64,000 nucleotides of DNA from Dichetophora obliterata (lineage: Eukaryota > Arthropoda > Insecta > Diptera > Sciomyzidae): NCBI GenBank assembly GCA_963920525.1, contig OY986435.1:220192899-220256898 (forward strand), written 5' to 3'. Every line of letters starts with the position of its first letter. The first letter of the stretch is position 1. The notes under the pieces were generated by a model. That model worked only from the letters and a program-made list of their open reading frames with translations, did no database searches and had not been told where the DNA came from. Made by a program: the position numbers and the translations under genes. Positions 1 through 11,360 of the stretch are shown one piece after another.

Positions 1-204
1 CAATCAGTATCTAGCTAGCTACAGAAGGTCCTTTAAAGCAATATATTTCTGAAAATTAATTTCATCGCAATAATAACACTGTAGTTAAAATTTTAACTTT
101 TGAAAAGACTCACAAAAACGACGAGACACGTAAACTTTATTTTCGGTCGTAGAATTTAGTTGCATACTCGATTTTCCCAATCAGGTAAAATCTAGAGACA
201 TTTA
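1..204. other. AT-rich flank, no gene seen
   Basis: No coding frame, RNA gene or paired repeat is visible. The stretch ends in the TTA (202-204) that forms the left target duplication of the next element. Confidence 0.5.
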
Positions 205-590
205 AAGGGCTTACGCACTAGCGAACTTGTTCGTCGAACAAAATGCCGTGGCAAACCTGTCGAAAAAGCTAGCGTTCAAATTGAACGAACATGTTTGTCG
301 AGCATGCGATTTTTTCTTGTTTTTCGCCATCATTTTGCTATAGATATTGATAACGCAGCAACATGAACAATAAAGAATTTCATTTTCGCTACAGAATTTC
401 ATTAGATATGACGCTTACGTTCAAATCATAGAACAAGTTCGTCGAGCAACTCTTGTTCGACGGAAAAAATCAAAAATTTTTGCCAACAAGCCAACAGGTT
501 CGACGAACTGTCGAAGTAGCTTCTTAACTAGCGAACTGGCTCGAACATGGCCGCCGCTCGACGAACCTGCTTGCTGATGTGTAAGCCCTT
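205..590. mobile_element. 386-bp TIR element (MITE), TTA target duplication
   Basis: The ends are inverted repeats: AAGGGCTTAC at 205-214 and GTAAGCCCTT at 581-590, with looser pairing continuing for about 30 bp. TTA lies directly outside both ends (202-204 and 591-593). A 3-bp TWA duplication is characteristic of PIF/Harbinger elements, so a non-autonomous PIF/Harbinger MITE is the best reading. The inside is dense in the palindromic core TTCGWCGAA (about 228-240, 433-464, 498-510, 556-570). A minus-strand frame of 63 codons inside it resembles nothing known and is probably chance. Confidence 0.75.
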
Positions 591-593
591 TTA

Positions 594-1990
594 GATTTTT
601 GATATTTGACCTTCAAATTCAAAAAGTTAAAAAACAAGTTAAAAAATTTGTATATTTTTTAAAAATTACCTTTTACTGTCTTTTCAAAAATACATCAAAC
701 GTGAAAATCGAGTTAGCCTTGTTGAATCTATGATTTTTAAAAAAATTAGCTATTTCGTTTTTCCCTTCATTTTGACCAAATTTGAATGTTGAACGTTAAA
801 CTTAAAAAAAAAATCTTAAAATTTTTTACTCAAATTAGTGTTTTTTTTTCATAGAAAAATTAAATTCTGAAAGTTAAAGCAAAAGTTTTTAAGTTGTGGT
901 CTCCAAAAATAAGAAAAATATATAGCATATATAAATATAAACATCTATTTAAAATTTGTTCTCGACATGACGCTTTAGAACTTTTTGTAATAGGTCAATT
1001 CTTGAATAGAGTCATGCTACCAAATAATTATTGATCCACTTCATACTTTTTCCGGTACAAAAAATTTTAAAAAATTTGTTATTTTTAAGGACACTCAGGA
1101 GTAGACAATTGAGTTGATATCAAAATTAAATTTTATAAAAATTAAGATCAAAAATTCATTTAACCGCTGATTTGGCCCATATTTAAAACGATATTTACGA
1201 TTTTGTTTAATTATGCCATTTTGAAGGACCTTCAAGAACAGGACTTCATATGCAAAAAAGTTAATAAAATTAATATTCGGCTAAATATCTAGCACTCCAG
1301 ATAATAATCATTGCTGATAACATAATTCTTCTGTAAAATTTTTGTCATATTTGAGGGCATTTGAGCTCTATTTGATGCTCTTTTATATCTTTGTGCTTAC
1401 CGAAGCAGTTTTGAGATTTTTCATAAAATAATTTTTTAAAAATTGTTCCTGCTTTTCAGAATAAACTGGGAAAGGAAGATGCAATTAGATCGAAACAAAC
1501 AATTTGTATTTTACATGTTTGTTACAATACCCTTTGAATGATTCCCGAGCCAAATCGATACTACAACTTTTGAAATTCTTTTTGGCCTAATGTGCAGCAT
1601 CCACATATTTTATATCAGTCTAGTGCAATCTGCTAAGGACTAGTGCAAGTGATTAGAAAACAATTTTGCGTTTTCCTTCTGAGGGAAAATATAATTCTCT
1701 AAAATAAAAGTGACCAATTCAAAGCGCTGAACGTTCTTTTTCATTACTATCTTGCATTAAAACCTGGTTTCGAACTGCAATGCTTGAAAAAACATTAGTT
1801 GGTTTGGCGTTGCTTCATATTCACTACGACATAGCTTTAAATCCAAAGGGTTTTCAAAAATAGGAAACTTTAGAATTGTACTATGAAGTAAATAACAAAC
1901 CGAAATATTTGTAGTACGATAAAAAAACAAAGCCCAATTTTAAGTGATGAAATAATAACATGTGTGAATTTATTTAAAAATATTAATAAA
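594..1990. other. Non-coding AT-rich DNA
   Basis: About 1.4 kb of T- and A-rich sequence. I see no convincing frame, terminal repeat or RNA gene. Confidence 0.5.
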
Positions 1991-1995
1991 TTAGT

Positions 1996-2545
1996 TTTTT
2001 TCCTAAATGACCTCGTTACTTATTATGTTGATTTTATGTGATTTAAATACAAATTCTAAATGTTTGACAGTTTAAATCATACTTGATTTTAAATACAAAT
2101 TCTAGTTGTTTGATAGTTTGATACTTTGATAGTTTGATACAACAACAAATGTGAGCTTGTGAAATGGGAGAAAAACTGAGAAATTGACACTTCAAATCTC
2201 ATCGCCTCTGTGGTGCAGTGCGCTAGTGCGCGCTTGCACGAGGTATCACAAAGATTTCTGATGAAGCCTTTAGCACGGCCGAAATTGCAATAAAATCAGC
2301 TAGTGATTTTTTCCTTTTCATGTTGAAAAAACTTTGTTGTTGTTGTTGTTTCTTTGGAAAGATTTGTTAGAACAATTAATTGTTCTAACTTTGACCTTAA
2401 GCTCAATAAACGATTTTAAACTATCAAATTAAACAACTTTTAAACAACTAAAATTTGTATTTAAAATCAAGTATGATTTAAACTATCAAACATTTAGAAT
2501 TTGTATTTAAATCATATAAATTTCAACATAAAATTAATAAATATA
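1996..2545 (+). mobile_element. Foldback family A, copy 1, with tRNA-like cassette
   Basis: The left arm (about 1996-2127) and right arm (about 2410-2545) are inverted copies of each other; both contain the phrase ATACAAATTCTA and its complement. Between them is a cassette of about 270 bp that begins ACAACAACAAATGTGA and holds a tRNA-like head near 2201-2245, with a box-A-like TGGTGCAGTGCG at 2211. The box B is weak. The cassette ends in a GTT trinucleotide run and TTGACCTTAAGCTC. Copy 3 (55,028-55,440) has the same cassette; copy 2 (39,641-40,020) lacks almost all of it. The element is either a foldback that captured a SINE-like sequence or a composite. Confidence 0.65.
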
Positions 2546-3137
2546 ATTTTTTTCAAATAAAAAATAAAAAAGTATTTGAAAAAATACAAAAAAATGTACA
2601 GAAATATACCCCCTTTCCTCCAAAATATCCTTCTGGATCCGCCACTGCTCTAACTAACCAAGTAGATACTGCTGTAAGCTTTTGCTGGTCACAGCAGGAT
2701 TCATTAGTAACACAATTCAGATGGGATCAAATTTAACTTAAGCAAAATTTAAACAAAGACATAGCAATTTTAAAAGAGGCATAACTTAGGTTGACAGTTA
2801 ATGACTTACATGTTATTGCAATACAATTAGTAAGAAAGAGGTTCTTAGGTTGACCATAGTCTTCGTTCGGGTCCATAAATGCGGAAAACAAACATATTAA
2901 AATAGTGCGTATTACTTTGGAAAGCTGGTATCATCAGCTAATTGCAGTGTTAAAACTGTTTTTATATTCCTGCATAGTAAAAACTACAGCCAGTTTTCGA
3001 AATTATTTCGAAAAAGATATTTTAAAAATGTTTTATAAATTGGCTCATCCCAAAATTTTTATAAAAGGCACTGAATAAGTGTACAACTAAAGTAAAAGCC
3101 AATAATTCACAAAAAAGGACTTTAATTATATAAAGAA
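2546..3137. other. Non-coding DNA before the large foldback
   Basis: No gene is visible. Weak similarity to the right flank beyond 7,090 suggests that the foldback arms may extend further out than drawn, perhaps to about 3,030. Confidence 0.4.
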
Positions 3138-3288
3138 ACTAATAATAACACTGTACATGTCCCAAAATCAAACAAGGTTGTGTCATTAAATTTCAGCATA
3201 ATTCAAAGATGCTGAATTTAATGGCGTTTTTTTTTATTATTCGGCCCATTTTCGAGTTATTCGAGTTGCAAGGTCAAGTCCATGTTAA

Positions 3289-5679
3289 CCCTCATCGGTC
3301 CCTCGAGAAATAAATCTAATCGGTCCCATTGTATGCGCGCGCATACACATATATTTTTAATTGCAAAAAAGCTAAAAAACAACCATTTATGTTTTGTGAT
3401 TTTTTATGTTTATTACATTGTTTACTCTCATATTAATACATTTGAACTTCATAAAGGTAGATTTAGAATGAAATTAATTAGAATATTACATATATTAGAA
3501 AAAAAAAAAATTGCATTTTTAACTTTTGTTAATTATTTGTACATTTTTCGCATAAATTGAAATTATGTTCAGCACAAATGAAATTTCTACACTTTTCACA
3601 GCGTGTAGCAAAAAGATTTTTGTTATTTTATATGTGCAGATGTAGCATCGGCCTCGTCTTGATGTACTTGGTAAATGGCGAATCTCCCGAATTCTTTGAA
3701 TAACACTGGAAGCGTCATTACTTTTAGGTTGTTTTTTTACGTTAAGTGATCTGTTTTTCAACGAAATTCAATCCAAGCTTCTCGATAAAAAGGCGACGAC
3801 GAATATTATGGTTTGTTTTAGAATTTTTCCAATTCGGAAACAATGCAATGAACGTCACGAATGCATTCAACACACTAACATCAAGCATGTTACAAAATAC
3901 TGCCATTGGCCACCGATTAACTTTTCGTTTGCATGTGTACGTAGCCACCATTTGATCCATAGTATCAACTCCACTCTTGCTTTTGTTGTAGTCTTCAATG
4001 ATGTTAGGTTTCTTCTTTTCACTATTCTCATTTATGCTGACAACATTGTGGTATGTACGGAACAATGTCACAAATCAGTACCTGCGAGGAACATATGACA
4101 ACATAACTGCTTGCAATTTATGTTCAACTACAACTTCTGTATGATAAATTGGCTTTTGATGCATGTCGAGTAGAACTGAAGGAATTTCAGTCCTACTTTT
4201 CCTTATTGTTCCCAAAATAGTCATGCGATTCTTATGTAAATCTTCTGCCAATTCATACGAAGTAAAAAAGTTGTCACACGTTACATTTCTGTTACACGCT
4301 GTCCGAGATTACGTTCAGGAGTGGCATTACGATTATGACCAACATAAATTTGTGTGTTGTATGCATACCAGCTTTTTGAGTCGCATAGCACCCAAATTTT
4401 GATGCCATATTTCGCCGGCTTGGATGGAATATACTGACGAAACGGACATCGCCCACGATACGGAACTAACTGTTCATCTACGGTAATGTTTTTTCCTGGT
4501 GTGTATACAACTTTCAAATTATGATTCCATTTATCGTATACATTTCGAATCGGTACCAATTTGTCGCGTACAGAAGTACTTGTAGATGCAGTATTGGCTA
4601 TACGTTGTTCGCGGTCATCAAATCGAATGCAACCATGGATATGCTTGAACATTTTCAAAGACATTGTTGCTCTAAATATTGGCCGACCAGTTTCGTCATT
4701 CCACAGTTTAGTGACACATTCACCGTATGACCGATACACACCAGAAAGCAGCAACAATCCAAAGTATGCGTGCAGAGTGTCCCAATCAATGTTTTCCCAA
4801 TCGTCTTTGTACTTTCGCACACCATATAAATTCGTCATGTTCAAAATAATATTCTCAACCGGTTCAAGGAGCATGTGAAATGCAGACGAAACATCAACTA
4901 TAGTAGCAGCTGCTAATGCTTTTGGACCTGAATTATAACAAAAATGAAACATATCATGAACATGAACCCATAACAAAGAGGGTCGGTTTTTACCTGAAAT
5001 GAAATTTTCAGCATGTCGAAATGAATTTCTTCGATTTATTTCAAATGGTTGCGCTGAATATTCAATTTTCTGATTTTTTGAAAAATGTTTATTTTCCGGA
5101 TTTGCTGCATTTTCTTCTGCTAAATTATGCTCAAGTGGCTGAATGTCGTCTTCATCCGAATGCACGCTAACTTCACTTTCATCATTCTCCTCGTCTGATA
5201 ATGCAAAATCATCGTCACTATTGCACGGAGATTCGCCCGTTTCGCTTATCAAATCCATTTCTAGTTCATCTCGCTGCCTTCTTTCACGTAAAACTCTATC
5301 CATTTTTTATCAAATACTTTGAAACACAACCAAAATTTAAATAAATGCGCAAACAAACTTTACTTATGTGTGTTCCAGAACAAACTGAATTTCATAAAAT
5401 GAAAAAATAAGAGCGTGCTTTAAATCCACACACAAAAATAAGCGGCAATTCCAGGTACCTGCTTATGTGTATGCGCGCACATACACAGGGACCGATTCGT
5501 AACTATAATTGCACAGGCAAATACAGTAAGGGTACAAATTCAAAAACGGGTTTTTTTGGTTGTTCAGGCAAAATAATTCTACTTTGCAAAATACAAGGTC
5601 ATTCCGCTGAACCGTTTTTATTTTATTCAAGGTTAAAGATCAAAATTGTATGCGTGCGCATACAGGAGACCCGTGAGGG
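3289..5679 (-). mobile_element. piggyBac-like DNA transposon, 2391 bp, TTAA duplication
   Basis: TTAA flanks both ends (3285-3288 and 5680-5683). Terminal inverted repeats are CCCTCATCGGTCCC on the left and, reverse-complemented, CCCTCACGGGTCTCC on the right. Subterminal inverted repeats are also present: a palindromic GTATGCGCGCGCATAC block near 3332 and its partners near 5470 and 5650, each next to a GGTCCC/GGGACC phrase. The transposase is on the minus strand and is broken. The structure (TTAA, CCC/GGG ends, subterminal palindromes) is typical of the piggyBac superfamily. Confidence 0.93.
3540..5303 (-). pseudogene. piggyBac-like transposase, frameshifted
   Basis: The enzyme excises and reinserts the element at TTAA. 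The first frame (5303-4281) starts with an ATG, has an acidic Asp/Glu-rich N-terminus, then the DDE_Tnp_1_7 core with the first catalytic Asp in TVDEQL (residue about 276, codon at 4476-4478) followed by RGRCPF and KPAKYGIK. The second Asp, in CDNFFTS (codon 4273-4275), is in another frame just past the stop of the first. The third, in GVDTMDQM (about 3964-3966), is in the frame 4071-3742. A C-terminal Cys/His zinc-binding region (TRCEKC, CEKC spacing) is readable at about 3545-3640 but needs a further frame change. At least three frameshifts therefore separate family-typical parts, and no functional protein is expected. Confidence 0.9.
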
Positions 5680-5960
5680 TTAATACAGTTTTTGTTAGAA
5701 AAACTTTTTATATTAGTTTTAGCTACTTCATGTCGTTAGTTAAAACATTAAAAAATTACCTGATAAATAATTTCGTAGAACATTTTAACCTTCAAAACCT
5801 AACCCTTAGGGTAGAAATTGATCCTCATAATTGAAAAAAGCTGGTATTTCGTATAAAAGCTTTGTTAAAACAAAAAACTAAGCTTTTTTAAGCAATAATA
5901 TTGCTCTAATATAAAAAAGCCTACCCTAAAATAAAAAATGGGTCCTCAAAATGACGCAAA

Positions 5961-6261
5961 AAGTATTAAAATTATGTCTCTTTCTATATTTTTCTTCTTC
6001 TAAGTCACTTTCAACTAACGTCTCCTAACAAAGCATATAGTTTTTTACCTGCTCTTGTCGAACTTTTTCACATAGTTGCCTGAGATAAGAGATCAAATTT
6101 AAAATTCATCGATCCAAAGATTGGCGCTTTCACCACTTTCCACCCTTTAAATGTTAGGATGTCGCTGAAAATTCATGTTTTGCATTGTTACGCAGAAAGA
6201 TTTGATGAATCTGATGAGCATGGTGAACGATTCCATCAGGTGACCGCGAGACTCGAGCACT
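5961..6261. other. Loop of the large foldback, left part
   Basis: Unpaired sequence between the inner left arm and the loop MITE. No frame or RNA gene is seen. Confidence 0.4.
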
Positions 6262-6495
6262 GGGCTCTCATCACGTATGACGAGAATCGTTTGATGATAT
6301 CGTTTCAACGATACTTTAACATCACTTAACCTTTAATTTTATGTATCGTCTAAACGATATCGTTTTGCTAGCTTCATGTATGGCAAACAACTGTCAAATG
6401 ATATCGTCAAAACGATTGCTTGGCGCGATAGTAGTTGAATATGGGATAGTATCATTCAAACAATAGTCGTTTTAAAAGTTACGTGATTAGAGCCC
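6262..6495. mobile_element. 234-bp MITE in the foldback loop
   Basis: Terminal inverted repeats GGGCTCTCATCACGT (6262-6276) and ACGTGATTAGAGCCC (6481-6495). The inside has several GATATCGTTT and AAACGATATC motifs, giving internal palindromes. No clear target duplication is seen, so the superfamily is open; CAGGG-like outer bases on the right would suit hAT. Confidence 0.6.
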
Positions 6496-7439
6496 TGGTA
6501 TAGTGGTAAAAAACTAGATGCTCAGTTAGGAGACATTTGTTGGAACTTACGAGATGAAGCAGAGGAAACAGAAGAATTTTCATTTCATTCAGAAGAAATT
6601 TAATTGAAAAAAATTAAAAAACATATATAAAAAAACGTTACTTTAATTCTTTTGGGGTCATTTTGAGGACCCATAAAATTGGTTACTTTGGGTTTATTAC
6701 TATTTTTACTTAGCGCTATTATTTAAGGAAAATATTATTGCATAAAAAAGCTTTATACGAAACACAAGATATTTTTTAATTATGGGGTCAAATGGACCTT
6801 AGAGTTAGATTTTGAGTGTTAAATTTTTCTACAAAATTATTTCTCAAGTTATTGTTAATGTTTCACCTGAAGAAATGAAGTCGATAAGCTAACAAAAAAA
6901 GTTTTTCTTACAAAAACTGCACTAACATGTACTTGACATTCAAGTTCAAATTTCTCAAAAATGGACCGAAGGATTAAAAAACGGTCTACGCTATTTAATT
7001 CAGCGTCCTCGAATTATGCTGAAATGTTATGTCGCAATCTGTTTGCAAAAAAAAAGTGAACGACTCATGCACAGTGTAATTATTAAGAACTTATTAGGTA
7101 AATTTTTTAAATACATACTACTTTCTTATTTTTAAAGATATGTTGATGTTTTTGATGTCAGCTAAGAAAAAATTTTATAAATTAAAAAATTAATTATAAA
7201 AACAAATTTGATTTATAACGAGAAATTCTGAGAAACTGGAAATTTAGATAATTTATTGTGTTGATTTCATCGTCACACGAGCACAGCTCGATAATGACTA
7301 GATTGGGTGGGTTCGATGACACACCGTTAGAAAAGTCTTTAAATTAAGTTTTCCTTGAGTTAGTTTTTCTCCTAATAACATTGATGTGCATCAAAGTCAT
7401 AAAACAATAATGACCCCTGTAACTCCTAAGACAGGGGTA

Positions 7440-7527
7440 ACACCCTTTGTGAAAACCCCCCCTTCAAAACGATTTTTTGCTCAACTCGACCTCCGTAAAT
7501 AGTGGCACTCTATTACGGAACACCCTG
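7440..7527. mobile_element. Possible mariner-type terminal fragment
   Basis: The sequence ends ATTACGGAACACCCTG followed by TA (7528-7529). Read on the minus strand this is CAGGGTGTTCCGTAAT after TA, a form common at the termini of insect mariner-like elements. No partner end is visible upstream, so this would be a solo end or a relic. Confidence 0.3.
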
Positions 7528-7555
7528 TATATTAAAAACGAAAATCACTTACAGC

Positions 7556-7810
7556 CCTATTCTGGCAAATTAACAAATTGTTAACCAGTATTTTGAATAT
7601 TTCTATGTGTTTGTTGTTTTCAATACAATATTTAAAGCTCAAAAAACAAAATTTGTTAATGAAATTGTCAATAACTGAAAAGCAGTTGACAATTTTTATC
7701 AAAATTTTTTATTTTTGAGTTTCAAACTTAGTTTTGAAATAAAAAAATACAACAAACACATAGAAATATTCAAAATACTAGTTAACAATTTATTAATTTG
7801 CCGGAATAGG
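7556..7810. mobile_element. 255-bp palindromic MITE
   Basis: Almost the whole element is an inverted repeat. CCTATTCTGG at 7556 pairs with CCGGAATAGG at 7801-7810, and pairing continues through AATATTTCTATGTGTTTG (near 7598) and its complement (near 7757). The arms are about 110 bp. No coding capacity. No convincing target duplication. Confidence 0.75.
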
Positions 7811-8074
7811 TATTTTTTAGAATAGGTAGTTAGTGTATTTTTGCAAAGTATTTGGTACGTAAAAGTAATCTTTATACAAAAACGTGATTACATTTACAGT
7901 TCTTAAGTTAAACATTAAGTTCTTTAATGTAAACAGAAAGATTAGATTACAGTAATGTTATATAGTCGTTATTTTCTTTCTTTTTTTAATTACGATTGTT
8001 GCAAACGACTCTTTCAATGTTGGGATTACTACATTTGTATTCATTTGGTAATCGGAAACCTTAACGCCGTGCTT

Positions 8075-8565
8075 TAGAGTCTAGTCAGAGTAAAATCACA
8101 GTTAAATTAAAGTCAAATCAAGTTAAGTCATTTCAAGTCAGAATTAAGTCAGAACCAAGTCAGAATCAAGTCAGAGTAAGATCAGAGTTTTACTAGAATG
8201 AAGCAATGATCTTGTCAGATTTTAGTTAAAATCAATTTATAGTCCAGTCAGAATTGAAGTCAGATTTATGTCAGAATCAATTTTAAGTCAAGTCAGATTC
8301 AAAGTCAAGTTTGAGTCAAAGTCAAGTAAAAATCAAATTTATTCAGAGTCATGTAAGTAGCAAGTCATGATATTGTAAGATTTTAATTAATATCAAATTA
8401 TAGTGAAGTCAGAATAAAGTCAGAGAGAGTTAAAGTTAAAGTCAAGTCAAAATCAAGTTAACAGTGGTTAGTTTGAGTCAAGTCAAAACCAAGTCAGAGT
8501 CAAATCAGGTCAAACCAGTGTCAGATCAAATGCAAATCGGTGTCTAGTCGGAGTCAGTCAGAGAA
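8075..8565. repeat. Degenerate AGTCA-rich tandem array
   Basis: About 490 bp built from loosely repeated words such as AGTCAGAATCA and AAGTCAAGTCAG at irregular 8-16 bp spacing. It looks like an old minisatellite that grew by slippage. There is no conserved spacer structure and no reading frame. Confidence 0.75.
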
Positions 8566-10171
8566 CGATTTCGTTTTGCTAATACATAATAGAAAAAAAA
8601 AAGAAAAACCGGAAACGGCAACATTATATTCATAATTTTACTAACTAAAGAAGCAAACTATAAGAAGGCAAGAGCTAAATTAATAATTCTCAACTTTGAC
8701 TTCCTCCCATATTTTGTCGCATTGTATTATTTGCTTGGATTTTGATTCATAAAATTGAAATTCTGTTAAATGCATTGCAAACGATAGCAACAGCTTGACC
8801 GTATAAAAACCTACTCAAGATAACAACAATAACATTGAAAAGAAAACTCAATTTTTCTGCATTCACGCTGAAGCGTTTTAGTGGTGATTTGTTGGTGTTT
8901 TGCATGTGTCATTTTACTGTGGCTCTTTTGTTTTCGGCGTCCACAACTTGATGTCGTTCGAGCTAATGTGTCGCTGCCTTGCGTTGACAGCCTCAAATGT
9001 TGAGACCATGTCGTTGAAATGGTCGTTTTGGAGAATTCGAATGCGTGGCGTTGTAAACAACGAGAGCGACTGACGACAATAACTCCTTGTTTTTATTTAT
9101 TCTAATCTTTGTTGCTTTTGCTTTTTATTTTCCTGTCACTCAGCCTACGCCTTTTTTAATTATGCTACAAACACTTATGGTGGGTTTTTAAATTTTATTT
9201 TTAATTGTTTTATTTATTTTCTTACCCACAAAGAACAATGTCCCTTCTTTAACCCTTTTCTTTTTGCTTAAAGTAGAAGCGACCCTTCTTTGTCATACCA
9301 CGTATTTGTTGGCGTGTATTTGTGCCGGCTCGCCATTAAGTCTCACATAATTGCTGTTAGCTGTCGCGTGTTTTTCCAACAATTATTTTTATCTATAACT
9401 GTCTTGTTTTTATTTCTTGTTTTTTTTTTCTTGCTTTCTTATTAACAACAACCCATAAATTTGTTGCTTAGCCGAAGTGGGCCGGTTTCCACTGAGTTAA
9501 AAATTGGCACAATAGTGAGATAGCGACAATTGTCTTGAGTCTGCAACAACTTTTCACTATTATCTGCTTCTATCAAAAGTTACTTGCAACATTGACGCAA
9601 ATGTGGTTTAACCTCTTTTCGTCATTTTCTCATGTTTTCAATAAGGCAAACTTTTTCTTGTGCTCAAAGCGTATTGATGTCTTTGCTTTTTTTTAACACC
9701 TTTTTTCACTATCTGCAGTTTCCGGCAAATTTTGTATGAGTATATAATTTTTTATTTTTTTCTAATAGTATTTTGATTACTCTATGCAATATTTAAAAAT
9801 AGAATCATCAATATTTTGATGTTTTTTCGAAAAAAATATTCTTTTGAGAGAGCTATTCTAGCACCTTGTAATGTAATTTTGAAGATTGAAGCTTAAAAAA
9901 TATTGCATAGAAACAATTGATTTATACCTTTATAAATTGCCCATGAAATCAAAAAGTAATAAGAATTCAATAACTAAAATATTCAAAGAATAACATCAAA
10001 TAGTTGAAATAAAATACTATAAACAAATAACGTATCTCTCACTTTAACACAAGCTTAAATTTAACCTCTAACTATTATTACCTTATTACTCTTACTCGGT
10101 GTTTAAAAATTTCTAACATTTTTCATTGCCTGTGCTGCTGCTTTAACTTATGCTTCTAAAAATCAAACAAT
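8566..10171. other. Non-coding DNA, intron-like
   Basis: T-rich sequence with a somewhat GC-richer patch at about 8,940-9,070. No frame with a recognisable product, no inverted termini and no RNA gene seen. Confidence 0.45.
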
Positions 10172-10900
10172 CGCAGTCAAAGCAAAAGCAAAAAAAAATA
10201 TCTGATAGACTGCGAACCACTTCAGTAGTCGACAGCTTCGGCAGTTTTTGTTTTGATTGACTGAAACTGTGTACAAAATCGAAAGTCGAAGCAGCGTTAG
10301 TTTTTCAACAGTTGTTGAACAAACTGTTTTGCTTTTATGCTTTGTGCTGATACATTTGTTTTATCGCTTTTGTGTCAATTTTATATGTTTTCGATCGCAA
10401 ATGGCTTTTCGATAGGACACTAGGGTGGACCGCAAAAAGGGTGTTTTTTATACTCTTTGCGTGTGTGCTGGCAATATTAAGGGGTCGCTGATTTTGAATC
10501 TGATGTAAGAATTTCGAAGAATTGTTTTGACACAAAGGTGGAGTATAAAAATGTGTTCTTGTATAAAAAAACTTTTTTAAATTTTTACATCAAATTCTGC
10601 CATCACATACATAGTATGAACAAAAAAAAAACATTTTTAGGGTCCCATCGAAAAGCGGTTTGCGATCGAAAACAAAAAAAAAAAAATTTGGCACGAAAGC
10701 GATTAAGCAAATGTTAGAAAGTATCAGCACAAAGCATAAGAGCAAAACAGTTTGTTCAAGGAGTGTTGAAAACTGATGCTGCTTCGACTTCCGATTTTGT
10801 ACACAGTTTCAGTCAATCAAAACAAAAATTGCCGAAGCTGTCGACTGCTGAACTGCTTCGCAGTTTATCAGATATTTTTATGGCTTTTGCTTTGACTACG
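10172..10900. repeat. 729-bp foldback element
   Basis: The left arm (10172-10425) and right arm (10640-10900) are inverted copies with modest divergence: GCAGTCAAAGCAAAAGC on the left against GCTTTTGCTTTGACTACG on the right, continuing through TGTACAAAATCG-type phrases to TTTTCGAT at the loop edge. The loop is about 215 bp and contains a phrase (GGGGTCGCTGATTTTGAATC) resembling one inside the 13-kb foldback. No coding capacity. Confidence 0.8.
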
Positions 10901-11360
10901 ACGCACAGAAGACTCTTTGGCCTGTTTTGAGGGAAATAAATCTGTAACTCTAGTTTGAGTAAACAGAATGAAAAGAAATTTGGGATTTAGGCTATTGAGT
11001 GGCATATCTTCAAATAGATTGATGTAAATTTCAAATAGATTGACCGTATGGTACCAAAGTTACAAAAATTTGTATGGGAAAATTTGCCATTTCGCTTCCC
11101 TACATCACGGTTTTCTATTTTTTTTTAAATGACATAAGGGGTCGTCCATAAACTACGTTACTAATTTTCCGGTTTTTTTACCCCCCTCCTCCTGCGAAAC
11201 TTTTCGTAGTGCTTTTCAAAACCCCTCCCCCCCCGTAAAGTAACGTGACATATGAAATTAATTCATTCGAATGATTATATATTTTGATTAGCTCTGACAG
11301 TTTTCACTAGTATTAGTGACTAGTATGACAAGATACATTAAAGGAACAATTGGAAAAAAA

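Larger units (their letters stand above)
3138..7087. repeat. Large foldback element, interrupted by piggyBac and a MITE
   Basis: Left arm 3138-3284 plus 5684-5960 pairs in reverse with right arm about 6630-7087. Outer pairing is clear: CACTGTACATG near 3149 against CATGCACAGTG near 7066, and TTTCAGCATAATTC near 3194 against its complement near 7014. The pairing runs straight across the piggyBac insertion: sequence before TTAA at 3285 and after TTAA at 5680 joins to match the right arm. A MITE (6262-6495) sits in the loop. No coding capacity of its own is visible. The outer limits are approximate. Confidence 0.75.

Noticed and set aside
8075..8565. CRISPR-like or ordered repeat array
   Set aside because: Eukaryotic context, no constant repeat or spacer length; only a word-biased degenerate array.
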